The notes: generated by a model from the letters alone, not told the origin. A stretch of 64,000 nucleotides of DNA from Hallella multisaccharivorax DSM 17128 (GCF_000218235.1 NZ_GL945017.1:1755725-1819724); one strand, 5' to 3'. Counted from the stretch's first letter, positions 18,195 to 28,136 are shown. Numbers and translations: made by a program.

Positions 18195-19148
18195 ATGATG
18201 AGTAATACGCCGCAACCTTTAATCTCATTTATCGTCACAACCTATAATCTGCCAGTTGTCATGCTACGTGAATGCCTTGAAAGCATCGCGTCTCTGTCCC
18301 TATCGCCTCAGGAAAGAGAGGTAATTATTGTAGATGACGGGTCCGACTTCTCTCCCGTCAACGAGATGACAGAGATTCTTAACGACATCATCTTTATCCG
18401 ACAACCCAACCGAGGACTCTCCATAGCACGTAATATTGGCTTAAGTCTCGCAAAAGGAAAGTTCATACAGTTTGTTGATGGCGATGACTGCCTCATTGAC
18501 GCGCCCTATGAGCATTGTCTGGACATCATCAGATATAAAGAGCCTGTCGACATGATCATGTTTCTTACATCAAACTTACGAAACCAGCCAACCGACTTTA
18601 CATTTAACGGTCCTATCTCTGGGGAAACGTACATGACTAACGAAAACCTCAGAGCGGCAGCTTGTGGTTATATCTTTCGAAAGAGCAGGATGGGAGAATT
18701 GAGATTCACTCCCGGCATCTACCATGAAGATGAAGAGTTTACTCCCCAACTCGTGCTTAAGATGCGCAATATTTACTGTACCTCAGCCAAAGCCTATTTT
18801 TACAGAGAAAGAAAAGGCTCTATCACGCATACGGATAATGAAAAGGAGAAAAACAAACGGCTTACGGACATCTTAAAAGTCATTCTGCATCTCAATGACA
18901 TTGCAGCTCATGGCGATCCGGCCCATCGTGAATCAATGGAACGGCGTGTGGCACAGTTGTCAATGGATTTTTTAGTCAATGTCATCCGCATGACGAAGAG
19001 CCGCCAACAGCTTCTCAAAGCCATTGAACTGCTCAAAGAGCACTCTCTCTATCCACTGCCAGACAAGAAGTACACGACAGAGTATGTCATTTTCAGATAC
19101 ATGATACAAAAGCGTGCCGGGCAACTCATACTTATTGCCACGCTGTAA
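18195..19148 (+). CDS. Family 2 glycosyltransferase
   Basis: GT-A fold transferase adding a sugar from a nucleotide donor, probably in surface polysaccharide or lipid-linked glycan synthesis. 317 residues. The N-terminus LISFIVTTYNLPVVMLRECL and the acidic motifs VDDGSD and FVDGDDCL (metal/nucleotide binding) are diagnostic; RGLSIARNIGLSLAKG sits between them. The region around HEDEEFTPQL carries the acceptor-side acidic residues. Paired with the next glycosyltransferase 22 bp downstream. Acceptor and sugar unknown. Confidence 0.88.
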   Translation: MMSNTPQPLISFIVTTYNLPVVMLRECLESIASLSLSPQEREVIIVDDGSDFSPVNEMTEILNDIIFIRQPNRGLSIARNIGLSLAKGKFIQFVDGDDCLIDAPYEHCLDIIRYKEPVDMIMFLTSNLRNQPTDFTFNGPISGETYMTNENLRAAACGYIFRKSRMGELRFTPGIYHEDEEFTPQLVLKMRNIYCTSAKAYFYRERKGSITHTDNEKEKNKRLTDILKVILHLNDIAAHGDPAHRESMERRVAQLSMDFLVNVIRMTKSRQQLLKAIELLKEHSLYPLPDKKYTTEYVIFRYMIQKRAGQLILIATL

Positions 19149-19170
19149 TCACAAGAGCCAAGGGGGAGAC

Positions 19171-20265
19171 ATGAAGATCTTGCTAATAGGAGAATACAGC
19201 AATGTACACGCAACCCTTGCTGAAGGACTGCGACAATTAGGCCATTCGGTGACCGTTGTCAGCAATGGGGATTTCTGGAAGAATTATCCGAGAGACATTG
19301 ATGTCAGCAGAGAAAAAGGAAGATGGGGCGGATATCAATTATCATTGAAAATTGCCTCCATCCTGCCTAAACTCAGAAACTACGATACCGTTCAACTCAT
19401 CAATCCCTTGTTTTTTGAGCTGAAGGCGAAGCATATTCCACCTCTATACAAATATCTGAGAAATCATAATCGCAAGATCGTGCTCGGTGCCTTCGGGATG
19501 GACTATTACTGGGTACATGAGAACATTACGCGGCTCCCACTACGATACAGCGACTTCAATATCGGTCATCGACTGCGAAAAGATCACGAAGCGGCAATGT
19601 ACATCAACGACTGGACAAGAACTGAAAAAGAGAGAGCCAACCAATTGATAGCTCAGGACTGTGATGCCATCGTTGCAGGACTCTATGAGTATTGGGTTGC
19701 CTACCAACCGGTTTACCCTACGAAAACATCATTCATCCCCTTCCCCATCAAACTGAAAAAGGTACCGGAATCCTACTCTTTCTCTTATCCTTTGAGGCTA
19801 TTTATCGGTATCAATCAGGAACGTAGTGTGTACAAGGGCACAGACATCATGCTAAAAGCCGCACAAAACATATCTGAAAAATATCCCGATAGAGCGCAGC
19901 TATTCATCGCAGAGAGCCTGCCTTTCCCTGAGTACACCAAGGCTATGCAGCAATCAGACGTGCTTCTCGACCAGCTGTACAGCTATACTCCCGCCATGAA
20001 CGCATTGGAAGCAATGAGTCGTGGTATTATCGTGATAGGTGGAGGCGAGCCTGAAAACTACGACATTCTGAATGAGCATGAGTTGAGACCCATCATCAAT
20101 GTAGAGCCAAACTACGACAGTGTCTATACACAGCTTGAGCGACTCATACTGAATCCCGATCTCATCCCGGCACTAAAACAACAAAGCGTGGAGTATATCC
20201 GCCGCCACCATGATTATATCAAGGTGGCAAAGCGATATGAACAGCTCTACAACGCTATACATTAA
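19171..20265 (+). CDS. Glycosyltransferase (GT-B fold, family 1/4-like)
   Basis: 364 residues. The open frame begins at 19114, but the ATG at 19171 is preferred: it follows the best RBS (AGGGGGAG) and starts MKILLIGEYSNVHATLAEGL, a Rossmann strand typical of GT-B enzymes. The C-terminal half has the donor-site pattern (DVLLDQLYSYTPAMNALEAM, then GGGEPENYDI). Probably works with the upstream GT2 enzyme. The 3' end overlaps the converging antiporter gene by 11 bp. Substrate unknown. Confidence 0.8.
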   Translation: MKILLIGEYSNVHATLAEGLRQLGHSVTVVSNGDFWKNYPRDIDVSREKGRWGGYQLSLKIASILPKLRNYDTVQLINPLFFELKAKHIPPLYKYLRNHNRKIVLGAFGMDYYWVHENITRLPLRYSDFNIGHRLRKDHEAAMYINDWTRTEKERANQLIAQDCDAIVAGLYEYWVAYQPVYPTKTSFIPFPIKLKKVPESYSFSYPLRLFIGINQERSVYKGTDIMLKAAQNISEKYPDRAQLFIAESLPFPEYTKAMQQSDVLLDQLYSYTPAMNALEAMSRGIIVIGGGEPENYDILNEHELRPIINVEPNYDSVYTQLERLILNPDLIPALKQQSVEYIRRHHDYIKVAKRYEQLYNAIH

Positions 20266-21220
20266 TCAACAACCAAACCATGTAACCACAGAAAGAAGTA
20301 ACCAGAACACCGCCTTCCCAACGCTCAATACGGAATTTGGTAAATGAGAAAAGCCAAAGTAATACCATAGACACGACCATCACCGATAAGTCCACCATCG
20401 TAATGCCTTGAATATGCATCGGAGTTATAAGACCTGTCACACCAAGGATCATCAAGATGTTAAAAACATTAGATCCCAAGACATTACCAATTGCGATTCC
20501 ACTGTCTCCCTTTCTTGCTGCCACTACACTCGTCGCAAGTTCCGGCAGCGATGTACCACCAGCAACAATAGTAAGGCCGATCACCGCATCACTGATGCCC
20601 CAACTATGTGCCAACGCTGAGGCGTTATCCACAAAGATATTTGATCCCAAGAGAAGGCCAACAAGCCCAACCAACAACAAGAAAAGTGCCTTACCGGCTC
20701 CTACTGGTTGTTCTGACGATTCTTTCTCCTGAGCATCACTTCGAGCACCACGAAGCGTGATCCAAATAAAAGCAATAAAAACAGAAAACAACAATAATGC
20801 GTCTACCCGAGAAATAGTGTCATCAAGGGTCATCGCCATAAGCATGATAGAGGCAAGCACAGCGATGGGGATATCCTTCTTTACTGTAACTCGCTGAATG
20901 GCAATAGGTGCGACTAATGCAGCGACACCTACTATGAGTAGCGAATTGAATATGTTGCTACCAACGATGTTTCCCACGGCCAAGTCAGGCGTACCATGGA
21001 CCGCAGAGACAAGCGAGACAAAGAACTCAGGCATAGACGTCCCTATAGCAACAATGGTCAGTCCAATCACCATTTGTGAGACTCCAAGCTTTGTGGCCAG
21101 TCCAACTGCTCCATTAGTGAGCAAGTCTGCACTTTTCAACACACAGACTATGCCGACAAGAAGAAGCAAAATTTGCGCCCACATCATCTCAGGGGCAAAA
21201 GAAAAGAGCAAATAATTCAT
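20255..21220 (-). CDS. Calcium/sodium antiporter (CaCA family, YrbG-like)
   Basis: Inner-membrane cation exchanger of 321 residues with about ten hydrophobic helices. The two inverted alpha repeats carry GTSMPEFFVSLVSA and GGTSLPELATSVVAA, each with the ion-binding Glu. NIVGSNIFNSLLIVG and NVLGSNVFNILMILG repeat likewise. The ATG at 21220 is used; the codon before it in frame is TTG. Probably single-gene, with a promoter at 21247-21278. Confidence 0.92.
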   Translation of the reverse strand: MNYLLFSFAPEMMWAQILLLLVGIVCVLKSADLLTNGAVGLATKLGVSQMVIGLTIVAIGTSMPEFFVSLVSAVHGTPDLAVGNIVGSNIFNSLLIVGVAALVAPIAIQRVTVKKDIPIAVLASIMLMAMTLDDTISRVDALLLFSVFIAFIWITLRGARSDAQEKESSEQPVGAGKALFLLLVGLVGLLLGSNIFVDNASALAHSWGISDAVIGLTIVAGGTSLPELATSVVAARKGDSGIAIGNVLGSNVFNILMILGVTGLITPMHIQGITMVDLSVMVVSMVLLWLFSFTKFRIERWEGGVLVTSFCGYMVWLLINV

Positions 21221-21246
21221 CAATCTCTCATTATATCTTTATTGTG

Positions 21247-21278
21247 CAAAGATACAAAAACATCCATCATCACACAAT
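21247..21278 (-). promoter_or_regulatory. Promoter of the antiporter gene
   Basis: Minus strand: TATCTTTG (21247-21254) with ATTG at 21275-21278 as a one-mismatch -33 box at 24-bp spacing. Confidence 0.6.
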
Positions 21279-21325
21279 AAAAAAGTCACGAAAACAGCAT
21301 CTACAAAACCACAAAAGCTGTATCT

Positions 21326-21919
21326 TCACATATCGAAGGCAAGCTGTCCAAGCTTGCTTTTAAGTTCCTCCGCCTTACTTCTCCTAATGGCAAGTGTGAT
21401 AGAGCAATCGCTATCAAAGCGCTGGCTGACAATACGCGGCTGCAATTCCTTCACCACACGCATCACTCCATTCATCATAGGGTAAGTAAATTCATAGGTA
21501 ATGGCCTCCTCAACTAGCCGCTCTTCTATGACCGCATGTTCAATAGCATCTACAGCAGCCCTACGATAAGCGGCGATCAGACCGCCTGTACCCAAATTGA
21601 CGCCACCGTAATAACGGACGACACAAACAAGAATATTCGTAAGATTATGGCTATTGATCTGCCCGAGAATAGGCTTGCCGGCAGTCGATGACGGTTCTCC
21701 ATCATCATTCGCACGATATTCCTCACGGTCACTGCCAAGCATGTAAGCATAACAACAATGGCGCGCATCATAATACTTTCTACGATAGCCGGCAATGAGC
21801 TCCATTGCCTCCTCAATAGTGTCAACATGATGTGCAAAGGCGAGGAACTTACTGCGCTTCTCCGTGTAAAATCCCTCGCCTGTCTGTTCAGAGCTTATTG
21901 TCAGATAAGAATCTTCCAT
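21326..21919 (-). CDS. YigZ/IMPACT family protein
   Basis: Conserved protein of 197 residues whose family is linked to translation-stress regulation in eukaryotes (IMPACT) and is of unclear role in bacteria. The N-terminal domain shows the signature SKFLAFAHHV, ARHCCYAYMLG, NDDGEPSSTAGKPIL and RYYGGVNLGTGGLIAAYRRA. A C-terminal DUF1949-like domain follows. The ATG at 21919 is chosen; the longer frame needs a TTG. It follows the DUF1015 gene by 14 bp, closing the serC-serA operon. Confidence 0.88.
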   Translation of the reverse strand: MEDSYLTISSEQTGEGFYTEKRSKFLAFAHHVDTIEEAMELIAGYRRKYYDARHCCYAYMLGSDREEYRANDDGEPSSTAGKPILGQINSHNLTNILVCVVRYYGGVNLGTGGLIAAYRRAAVDAIEHAVIEERLVEEAITYEFTYPMMNGVMRVVKELQPRIVSQRFDSDCSITLAIRRSKAEELKSKLGQLAFDM

Positions 21920-21933
21920 CAAGTCCTTTCCTA

Positions 21934-23184
21934 TCAAGACAATTTATGTATCACAAGTCCCGACCTGAGCTTAGGTTCAAACCAAGTAGCTTTAGGCGGC
22001 ATGATTTTTCCGCAGTCGGCTATTCTCATGATCTGATCCATGGATACCGGATAGAGCGCCAATGCCCAGCGCATTTCACCATCATCGACCCTACGCCTGA
22101 GCTCTTTCAAACCACGCAGTCCACCAACGAAGTCAACACGCTTGTCTGACCTCAAATCCTTGATACCCATGAGCTTGTCAAGGATAAGACGACTCGATAT
22201 GTCTACATCAAGGCAGCCTATCGGATCATTGTCGTCATACGTTCCTGGACGTGCTGTCAAGCTGTACCAGTTACCGTCCAGATAGAGAGAAAACTCATGG
22301 CGATGACTTGGACGATACTCCTCAGATCCCATGAGCAGAACAACGAAGTCCTTCTCAAGCTCATTAAGAAACTCATCGTGCGTCAAACCATTTAGATCCT
22401 TCACCACACGATTGTAATCGAGAATAGTCAATTCACTGGCAGGAAAGCATACAGCCATGAAGTAGTTGTACTCCTCCTTTCCCGTGTGATTAGGATCAGC
22501 CTTTGCCTTCTCATCAGCCACACGCACGGCAGCCGCCGAGCGATGGTGCCCGTCAGCGATATAGAGCGAGGGCATCTTGGCAAACTCATTGGTGATAGTA
22601 TCAATGTCTTTCTTGTCACTAATCACCCAGAAGCGATGGCGGAAACCGTCCTCAGAAGCCACAAAATCATACTCCGGCGCTGTACGCGCATAGCGGGATA
22701 TAATGTCGTTAAGCACCTCATTGTCAGGATAAGCAAAGAAAGCCGGACCCACATTGGCGTCCGTAGCGAGTACATGCCGCATGCGGTCATCTTCCTTCTC
22801 ACGCCGCGTGAGTTCATGACGCTTGATGATACCCTTATGGTAATCGTCGGCATAGGCCGCTACGACTATTCCAAACTGCGTTTTCTCCGGAGAAAGCGAC
22901 TGCGCATAGAGATAGTAATTCTCTTTGCTGTCCTGTTTCAACCATCCCTTGCTGAGAAACTTATCAAACTCCCTTTTCGCCACATCATAGACGCGTGGGT
23001 CATCAGATGCCACCCCTTCAGGGAAGTTGATTTCCGGCATATTGATGTGATAGAAACTCATCTCATTATCACCGGCAGCCTGACGAGCCTCCTCCGAGGA
23101 GAGCACATCATATGGATAGCTCTCCACTTTCTCTACGAACTCTTTCGGTGGACGTATGCCCCGAAATGGTTTTACTGTTGCCAT
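21934..23184 (-). CDS. DUF1015 family protein in the serine operon
   Basis: 416 residues; the family is widespread and uncharacterised to my knowledge. The start MATVKPFRGIRPPKEFVEKV and the motifs YLYAQS, RHELTRREKEDDRM and IADGHHRSAAAVRVADEKA are typical of DUF1015. The conserved HHR and acidic residues suggest an enzyme or nucleotide-binding protein. Lying 28 bp after serA, it probably has a serine- or phosphoserine-related job, but that is only context. Confidence 0.85.
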   Translation of the reverse strand: MATVKPFRGIRPPKEFVEKVESYPYDVLSSEEARQAAGDNEMSFYHINMPEINFPEGVASDDPRVYDVAKREFDKFLSKGWLKQDSKENYYLYAQSLSPEKTQFGIVVAAYADDYHKGIIKRHELTRREKEDDRMRHVLATDANVGPAFFAYPDNEVLNDIISRYARTAPEYDFVASEDGFRHRFWVISDKKDIDTITNEFAKMPSLYIADGHHRSAAAVRVADEKAKADPNHTGKEEYNYFMAVCFPASELTILDYNRVVKDLNGLTHDEFLNELEKDFVVLLMGSEEYRPSHRHEFSLYLDGNWYSLTARPGTYDDNDPIGCLDVDISSRLILDKLMGIKDLRSDKRVDFVGGLRGLKELRRRVDDGEMRWALALYPVSMDQIMRIADCGKIMPPKATWFEPKLRSGLVIHKLS

Positions 23185-23212
23185 AAAATAATTAGTAATC
23201 GGTAATCAGTAA

Positions 23213-24130
23213 TTATTTGTTCACTTGAAACTTCGTACATCCGTCCTTGAAGAATGCGTTGATTTGATTAGCCGCTGCGATGCCTGCGTTAATGTTTGCT
23301 TCTGCCGTCTGTGCACCCATCTTCTTCGGTGTGGAGAAATATCGTCCGACGAACTGGCGGAAATCGCTGTCCTTGTCAGGCATAATGTCGGTGATATACT
23401 TCATATCCTCACGCTCGGCTAAAAGCTTCAGCAGCCCGTCCTCGTCAATGACTTCCTTACGGGCGGTGTTAATGATGATACCGCCCTTCTTCATCAGGCC
23501 GGCCACCTCATAGTTAATGCTCTTGCGTGTCTCGTCGGTAGCAGGAATATGCAACGACACGATGTCGCAGGTCTTGAACAGATCATCGCGGCTCTTTACG
23601 GCATGTACACCCTGCGCCTCAATCTTGTCGGACGGCACAAACTCGTCGAAAGCATAGACATCCATATCGAATCCCTTGGCGATGCGCGCCACATTACGAC
23701 CCACATTACCAAAAGCGAGGATACCAAGTTTCTTGCCCTTCAACTCTGATCCCGATTTTCCATTGAAGAAATTGCGTACGGTATAGACAAGTAGTCCAAA
23801 GACGAGCTCCGCCACTGCGTTAGAGTTCTGCCCTGGAGTATTCTCCACCACAACACCTTTTTCCTTGGCATAAGCCGTGTCAATGGAGTCGTAGCCAGCA
23901 CCCGCACGCACCACAATCTTCAGCTTCGGAGCAGCATCGAGCACTTCTTTCGTGATTTTATCTGAACGTACAATTATAGCATCAGCATCCTTCACGGCAT
24001 CGAGCAGCTGTGCCTTGTCAGTATACTTCTCCAAGAGCACGACCTCGTGTCCCCCGGCCTCAGCAGCCTTCTTTATACCGTTTACTGCAGCGGTGGCAAA
24101 CGGTTTCTCTGTAGCAACAAGTATCTTCAT
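23213..24130 (-). CDS. serA: D-3-phosphoglycerate dehydrogenase
   Basis: First step of serine synthesis: oxidises 3-phosphoglycerate to 3-phosphohydroxypyruvate with NAD+. 305 residues, the short form lacking an ACT regulatory domain. The NAD-binding motif appears as KLGILAFGNVGRNVARIAKG; RAGAGYDSIDTAYAKEKGV and the catalytic Arg/Glu region (NTARKEVIDEDGLL) are present. Directly downstream of serC by 20 bp, so two consecutive pathway steps share a transcript. Confidence 0.93.
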   Translation of the reverse strand: MKILVATEKPFATAAVNGIKKAAEAGGHEVVLLEKYTDKAQLLDAVKDADAIIVRSDKITKEVLDAAPKLKIVVRAGAGYDSIDTAYAKEKGVVVENTPGQNSNAVAELVFGLLVYTVRNFFNGKSGSELKGKKLGILAFGNVGRNVARIAKGFDMDVYAFDEFVPSDKIEAQGVHAVKSRDDLFKTCDIVSLHIPATDETRKSINYEVAGLMKKGGIIINTARKEVIDEDGLLKLLAEREDMKYITDIMPDKDSDFRQFVGRYFSTPKKMGAQTAEANINAGIAAANQINAFFKDGCTKFQVNK

Positions 24131-24150
24131 GGTTGTCTTTAATTAGATGG

Positions 24151-25218
24151 TTAATGATTAGCCTCAAACTCCTGCATGCACTTCACGAGAGCATCAACGC
24201 CTTCCATAGTCTGGGCGTTGTAGCAGCTTGCGCGGAATCCGCCCACCGAACGGTGTCCTTTGATACCGACCATACCCTGCGAAACAGCGTAGTCGAGGAA
24301 AGGCTTCTCCAATTCTTTATACTCATCGTTCATCACGAAGCAGATGTTCATCAGCGAACGGTCCTGAGCATCCACTGTGCCACGGAAGAGCCGGTTGCGG
24401 TCAATCTCACCGTAAAGCACTTTGGCACGTTCCTTCGCACGGCGATCCATCTCTTTCACGCCACCCTGAGCCTTGACCCAGCGCATCGTCTCAAGGAGAG
24501 AGTAGATAGGAACTACCGGCGGCGTGTTGAACATAGAGCCCTTCTCCACGTGTGTGCGGTAGTCAATCATCGTCGGCAACTCGCGCGGAGCCTTGCCCAA
24601 CATGTCATCCTTGACAATAATGACAGTCACGCCTGCCATAGCAAGATTCTTTTGTGCACCGGCATAGATGGCTGTGTACTTCGACACATCCACCGGCCGG
24701 CTCATGATGTCTGACGACATGTCAGCGATGAGAGGCACGGGTGCATCGATATCTCTGCGAATCTCAGTACCGAAGATCGTATTGTTCGTTGTGATATGAA
24801 GATAATCAAGATCACCAGGAATCTCGAAATGATGCGGCAGATGGGTATAATTGTCAGCAGCTGACGAGGCCACCTCGACGACCTCACCGAAATACTTTGC
24901 CTCTTTGAGGGCTTTCTTTGCCCAAGTACCGGTATTGACATAGCCGGCCTTCTTAATGAGGAAGTTAGCGGGAATCTGCATGAACTGGAGACTGGCACCG
25001 CCTCCAAGGAAGATAACTGAATAACCCTCCGGCATGTCAAGGAGCTCCTTGATCAGTGCCACAGCCTCATCCACAACAGGCTGAAAATCCTTGGCGCGAT
25101 GGCTGATCTCCATCAGGGAAAGACCAGAACCATTGAAGTCGAGAATCTGCTTTGCCGTGTTTTCGATGACTTCACGCGGGAGCATAGAGGGGCCTGCATT
25201 AAAATTGTACTTCTTCAT
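24151..25218 (-). CDS. serC: Phosphoserine aminotransferase
   Basis: PLP-dependent second step of serine synthesis (phosphohydroxypyruvate plus glutamate to phosphoserine); also serves pyridoxine synthesis in some bacteria. 355 residues. The start ([20 protein letters not shown]), [15 protein letters not shown] and the PLP lysine segment ([20 protein letters not shown]) are diagnostic. The C-terminus [20 protein letters not shown] is canonical. First gene of the operon, with a consensus promoter at 25266-25297. Confidence 0.97.
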   Translation of the reverse strand: MKKYNFNAGPSMLPREVIENTAKQILDFNGSGLSLMEISHRAKDFQPVVDEAVALIKELLDMPEGYSVIFLGGGASLQFMQIPANFLIKKAGYVNTGTWAKKALKEAKYFGEVVEVASSAADNYTHLPHHFEIPGDLDYLHITTNNTIFGTEIRRDIDAPVPLIADMSSDIMSRPVDVSKYTAIYAGAQKNLAMAGVTVIIVKDDMLGKAPRELPTMIDYRTHVEKGSMFNTPPVVPIYSLLETMRWVKAQGGVKEMDRRAKERAKVLYGEIDRNRLFRGTVDAQDRSLMNICFVMNDEYKELEKPFLDYAVSQGMVGIKGHRSVGGFRASCYNAQTMEGVDALVKCMQEFEANH

Positions 25219-25265
25219 ATCTTTTATTTTTAAAAGGTTTGAGATATATGTCTAAGTTCTGGGTG

Positions 25266-25297
25266 CAAACCTAATCATTTATTTCGACATGAGCAAA
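25266..25297 (-). promoter_or_regulatory. Promoter of the serC-serA operon
   Basis: Minus strand: TTTG (25294-25297) and TAGGTTTG (25266-25273), 24 bp between box starts, about 48 bp before the serC ATG. Confidence 0.78.
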
Positions 25298-25392
25298 TTA
25301 TTCATACAAAAATTGATACTTATATCTCTAAACAAAGGATAAATTTTGTAAATATACCGTTTTTATACCCTTGTGTGCCCTAACAACACATT

Positions 25393-26718
25393 CTATTCTT
25401 TCATCACTTCGACCTTTGTGCGGTTACCTTTCAATTTCGCACCCTGCACGTTCTTCAGTACAGAGTGCAACTTACGGTTGTCAACGGCTGCGTAAGCATA
25501 ATAGTCAAAGATATCGACGCGTCCGATCTCCGAGCCTTTCAGACCTCCGCTCTTGCAAAGGAAACCGACGACATCTCCTTTTGAGACCTTATCCTTCTTG
25601 CCTTTGCCGATGTAGAGCGTAGCCATACGCGGTGCTGCCGGCGCTGGCAACGTCTCAGGGAAAGCGAAATCCATTGTGAGGGCATCGACATAATCGGGCA
25701 ACGTATCGTCTTCATTCAATATGAAAAAGGTCTCACCAGTCTTATCCCAACGCGCTGAGCGCCCGATGCGGTGGGTATAGTCTTCCTCGGTCTCCGGAAG
25801 ATGATAGTGCACAATATTTCTCACGTCAGGTATGTCCAGTCCCCTACTGCCTAAGTTGGTGCTCACCAATACGTTAGCACTGCCGTTGGCAAAGCGGTAG
25901 ATGGCCTCCTCACGCTGTCGTTGGTCAAGTCCTCCATGATAAGCGGAGACGAAGAAACCTCTTCCGGCAAGAAAGGCAGCCGTCCGCTCCACACTGTCAC
26001 GATAGTTGAGGAAGACAATGGTACTCTCTGCACCGAAACAGCACAGTAAGTCGGCAAGCGTCCGCAGTTTGTCCTTATCAGGACTGTGAACGATTTTGAC
26101 TCGGATGCGGTCGGGAGCCTCATCACTGCCTCTGAAATCGACCATTCGAAAGCCCTTTGGCGAGAGTGCACCATTAGCACGCTCGTCACCAGCCATATCT
26201 GTAGCCGAAAGAAAGATACGCCTTGCCTGCGATGGCATACGGTCCACGGCACGGTTCATCTCATCGGCAAAACCCATCTGCAAGCATTTGTCAAACTCGT
26301 CGATAACCAGCCATCTCACGCTGCCTGCATCGATATTTCCCTTGTCCAAATGGTCGTTGAGACGCCCTGGAGTAGCAAAAAGCACATGTGGCTGTATCTT
26401 CCTTATCTCCCGATGCTCGTCCATCGCCGGTCGCCCGCCATGGCATGCATAGCCACGAATGCCTACTTTCAAGCCAGCCAACACGCCGGCCGACTGAATG
26501 GCCAGTTCTCTTCCCGGCACGATGACAACAGCCTGAAGATCATCCGATGAAGCATCGATGAGCTGGCTCAGCGGAAGCAGATAAGCAAGTGTCTTGCCAC
26601 TTCCTGTGGGACTGAGCACTTCCACATTGTCTGCACTTTGAATAATGGCCTCACTCGCCGCCTGCTGCATCGGGCTTAGGGAAAGGCCCAGACGGGTTGT
26701 TATCTGCTGTATGTCCAT
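25393..26718 (-). CDS. DEAD-box ATP-dependent RNA helicase (DbpA-like)
   Basis: 441 residues. The Q motif (GLSLSPMQQAASEAI), Walker A (SPTGSGKTLAYLLPL), ATPGRLNDHL, the DEAD motif in the variant form DEFD (LVIDEFDKCLQMGF), SAT (FLSATD) and the helicase C domain (VLVSTNLGSRGLDIPDV, HRIGRSARW) are in order. The C-terminal domain (IGKGKKDKVSKGDVVGFLCK) resembles the DbpA RNA-binding domain used in 50S ribosome assembly. DEFD in place of DEAD is an unusual motif II. Lies 14 bp after the SIMPL gene. Confidence 0.9.
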   Translation of the reverse strand: MDIQQITTRLGLSLSPMQQAASEAIIQSADNVEVLSPTGSGKTLAYLLPLSQLIDASSDDLQAVVIVPGRELAIQSAGVLAGLKVGIRGYACHGGRPAMDEHREIRKIQPHVLFATPGRLNDHLDKGNIDAGSVRWLVIDEFDKCLQMGFADEMNRAVDRMPSQARRIFLSATDMAGDERANGALSPKGFRMVDFRGSDEAPDRIRVKIVHSPDKDKLRTLADLLCCFGAESTIVFLNYRDSVERTAAFLAGRGFFVSAYHGGLDQRQREEAIYRFANGSANVLVSTNLGSRGLDIPDVRNIVHYHLPETEEDYTHRIGRSARWDKTGETFFILNEDDTLPDYVDALTMDFAFPETLPAPAAPRMATLYIGKGKKDKVSKGDVVGFLCKSGGLKGSEIGRVDIFDYYAYAAVDNRKLHSVLKNVQGAKLKGNRTKVEVMKE

Positions 26719-26732
26719 TGATTACGAAACGA

Positions 26733-27437
26733 TTAGTTCTTCAGTGAGTATGTGACTGTTGTCACGACCCTCACAACCTTGATCCAGGGCGTATTGGCAT
26801 CACGGTCATCGATAGAGAACTGTCCCTGGTCTGCCTCTACGATCTTGTTAAGCTGCGACTTGCTGTTCTTGGCAAACTGCTGTGCTGTCTGCTCCGCGTT
26901 TTCTATTGCCTCCGTCATCATCTTTGGCTTCATCTCCTTAAACGATTTCAGGCTGTAGGTCACCTGTGGCGCGTCATAGTCGGCCGCTACAATGGCAACG
27001 CCCTGCTTGAGCAACTCACCCTGCCGCATGATAAGGCTCCGCACACGGTCTACGTGTGACGAGTTGACGGTGATGACGAGCGTCACGTTGTAGCGGTAAG
27101 GATGGTCATTGTTGCTGTACTGCTCAGCTGTCAGGTCGATGACCTTCGGCGCATTAACCGTGATTTCACTCTCGCTAATGCCGTTGGCAAGGAGGAAATG
27201 CTTGATGGTCTGTTGCTTGTGGGCAATGCGGTCGTAGAGCTCCGGCAAATCGTCGCCAAGCTCTTTGGACAGGATAGGCCACGTCACCTTATCGGCTTTC
27301 ACCTCTTTCTCTGCCAGTCCCTTAACCGTCACCTTGCGGTCTTTCTCCGTAAAGTTGTCCATGCCTGCCTTAAGACACAGACCCATCACAATGATACCCG
27401 CGGCAAGAATAGCCGCACTCAACAACTTGTCTTTCAT
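26733..27437 (-). CDS. SIMPL domain-containing (DUF541) membrane-anchored protein
   Basis: About 234 residues from the ATG at 27437, with one N-terminal membrane helix (LLSAAILAAGIIVMGLCLKA), then a SIMPL/DUF541 periplasmic domain (DRKVTVKGLAEKEVKADKVT, plus YRYNVTLVITVNSSHVDRV). The family (YggE/BP26-like) is linked to envelope stress but its biochemical role is unclear. An in-frame ATG at 27464 would add nine polar residues before the helix and is less likely. Sits between a secreted unknown and the DEAD-box gene. Confidence 0.82.
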   Translation of the reverse strand: MKDKLLSAAILAAGIIVMGLCLKAGMDNFTEKDRKVTVKGLAEKEVKADKVTWPILSKELGDDLPELYDRIAHKQQTIKHFLLANGISESEITVNAPKVIDLTAEQYSNNDHPYRYNVTLVITVNSSHVDRVRSLIMRQGELLKQGVAIVAADYDAPQVTYSLKSFKEMKPKMMTEAIENAEQTAQQFAKNSKSQLNKIVEADQGQFSIDDRDANTPWIKVVRVVTTVTYSLKN

Positions 27438-27464
27438 AATATCCGTGTTATTGAACATCCACAT

Positions 27465-28136
27465 TTAATGATCAGCCCCGCTGATGACCTCATCCATTCT
27501 CTGAAACAACAGAAGAGGTTTGTCCTTCAAGTCCTTAGCATCTATTGTTTCAATGAAACTGACCAGTGCAGGATAAGCGCTAAATTCTGCCTTGAGCGTC
27601 TGACGGCGTTTATCGGTCAGCTTGCCGCCCGCCTTGCAGATGACGTGCGCTTCTGTCATACCCGGCACAAAATAGACGACCCGTTGCCCCCGAATGGCAT
27701 CAAAAACCATATATGTAGAGACTTTCTTACCCTGAAAGAGACGCATCATGAAGACGCGGTGCCCTGGAATGTCGGCTGAGTCGCCGGCATAGCACAGGTT
27801 CACTTTCAAGGGCAGCCATGTCATGTGCATGGCTTTCTCCTCATCGCCAAACCACGTGACGACACTGTCCACGTCCGCCTCGTTCCATTTGTTATTTTTG
27901 GCGAAGAGCCCCGTGTTATAGCCTTTGATTGCTACAAAGTCGTCCGTCGAACTGAATAGCGGAGAATTGATGTAATGTGCATGCATGGCAGGGTTCATCA
28001 GAAAGCCGCTGCAAACAGAATCGACAGAGAGGTAGACCCGCGCCTGCACCAAATCGTTTGAATAATGACGTTTCCTTTCCTGAGCTTGTGAACTCAAGTA
28101 CAACAAGGTGAGACAAAGAAGGAAGAGTGTTCTCAT
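27465..28136 (-). CDS. Secreted protein of unknown function
   Basis: 223 residues with a clear signal peptide (MRTLFLLCLTLLYLSSQAQ). The mature part is mixed alpha/beta with no motif I recognise; a line such as GHRVFMMRLFQGKKVSTYMV suggests a compact periplasmic or surface domain. It heads a likely operon with the SIMPL protein and DEAD-box helicase (gaps 27 and 14 bp), and a -7 box lies 43 bp upstream. Probably a family restricted to Prevotella relatives; function not assigned. Confidence 0.7.
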   Translation of the reverse strand: MRTLFLLCLTLLYLSSQAQERKRHYSNDLVQARVYLSVDSVCSGFLMNPAMHAHYINSPLFSSTDDFVAIKGYNTGLFAKNNKWNEADVDSVVTWFGDEEKAMHMTWLPLKVNLCYAGDSADIPGHRVFMMRLFQGKKVSTYMVFDAIRGQRVVYFVPGMTEAHVICKAGGKLTDKRRQTLKAEFSAYPALVSFIETIDAKDLKDKPLLLFQRMDEVISGADH

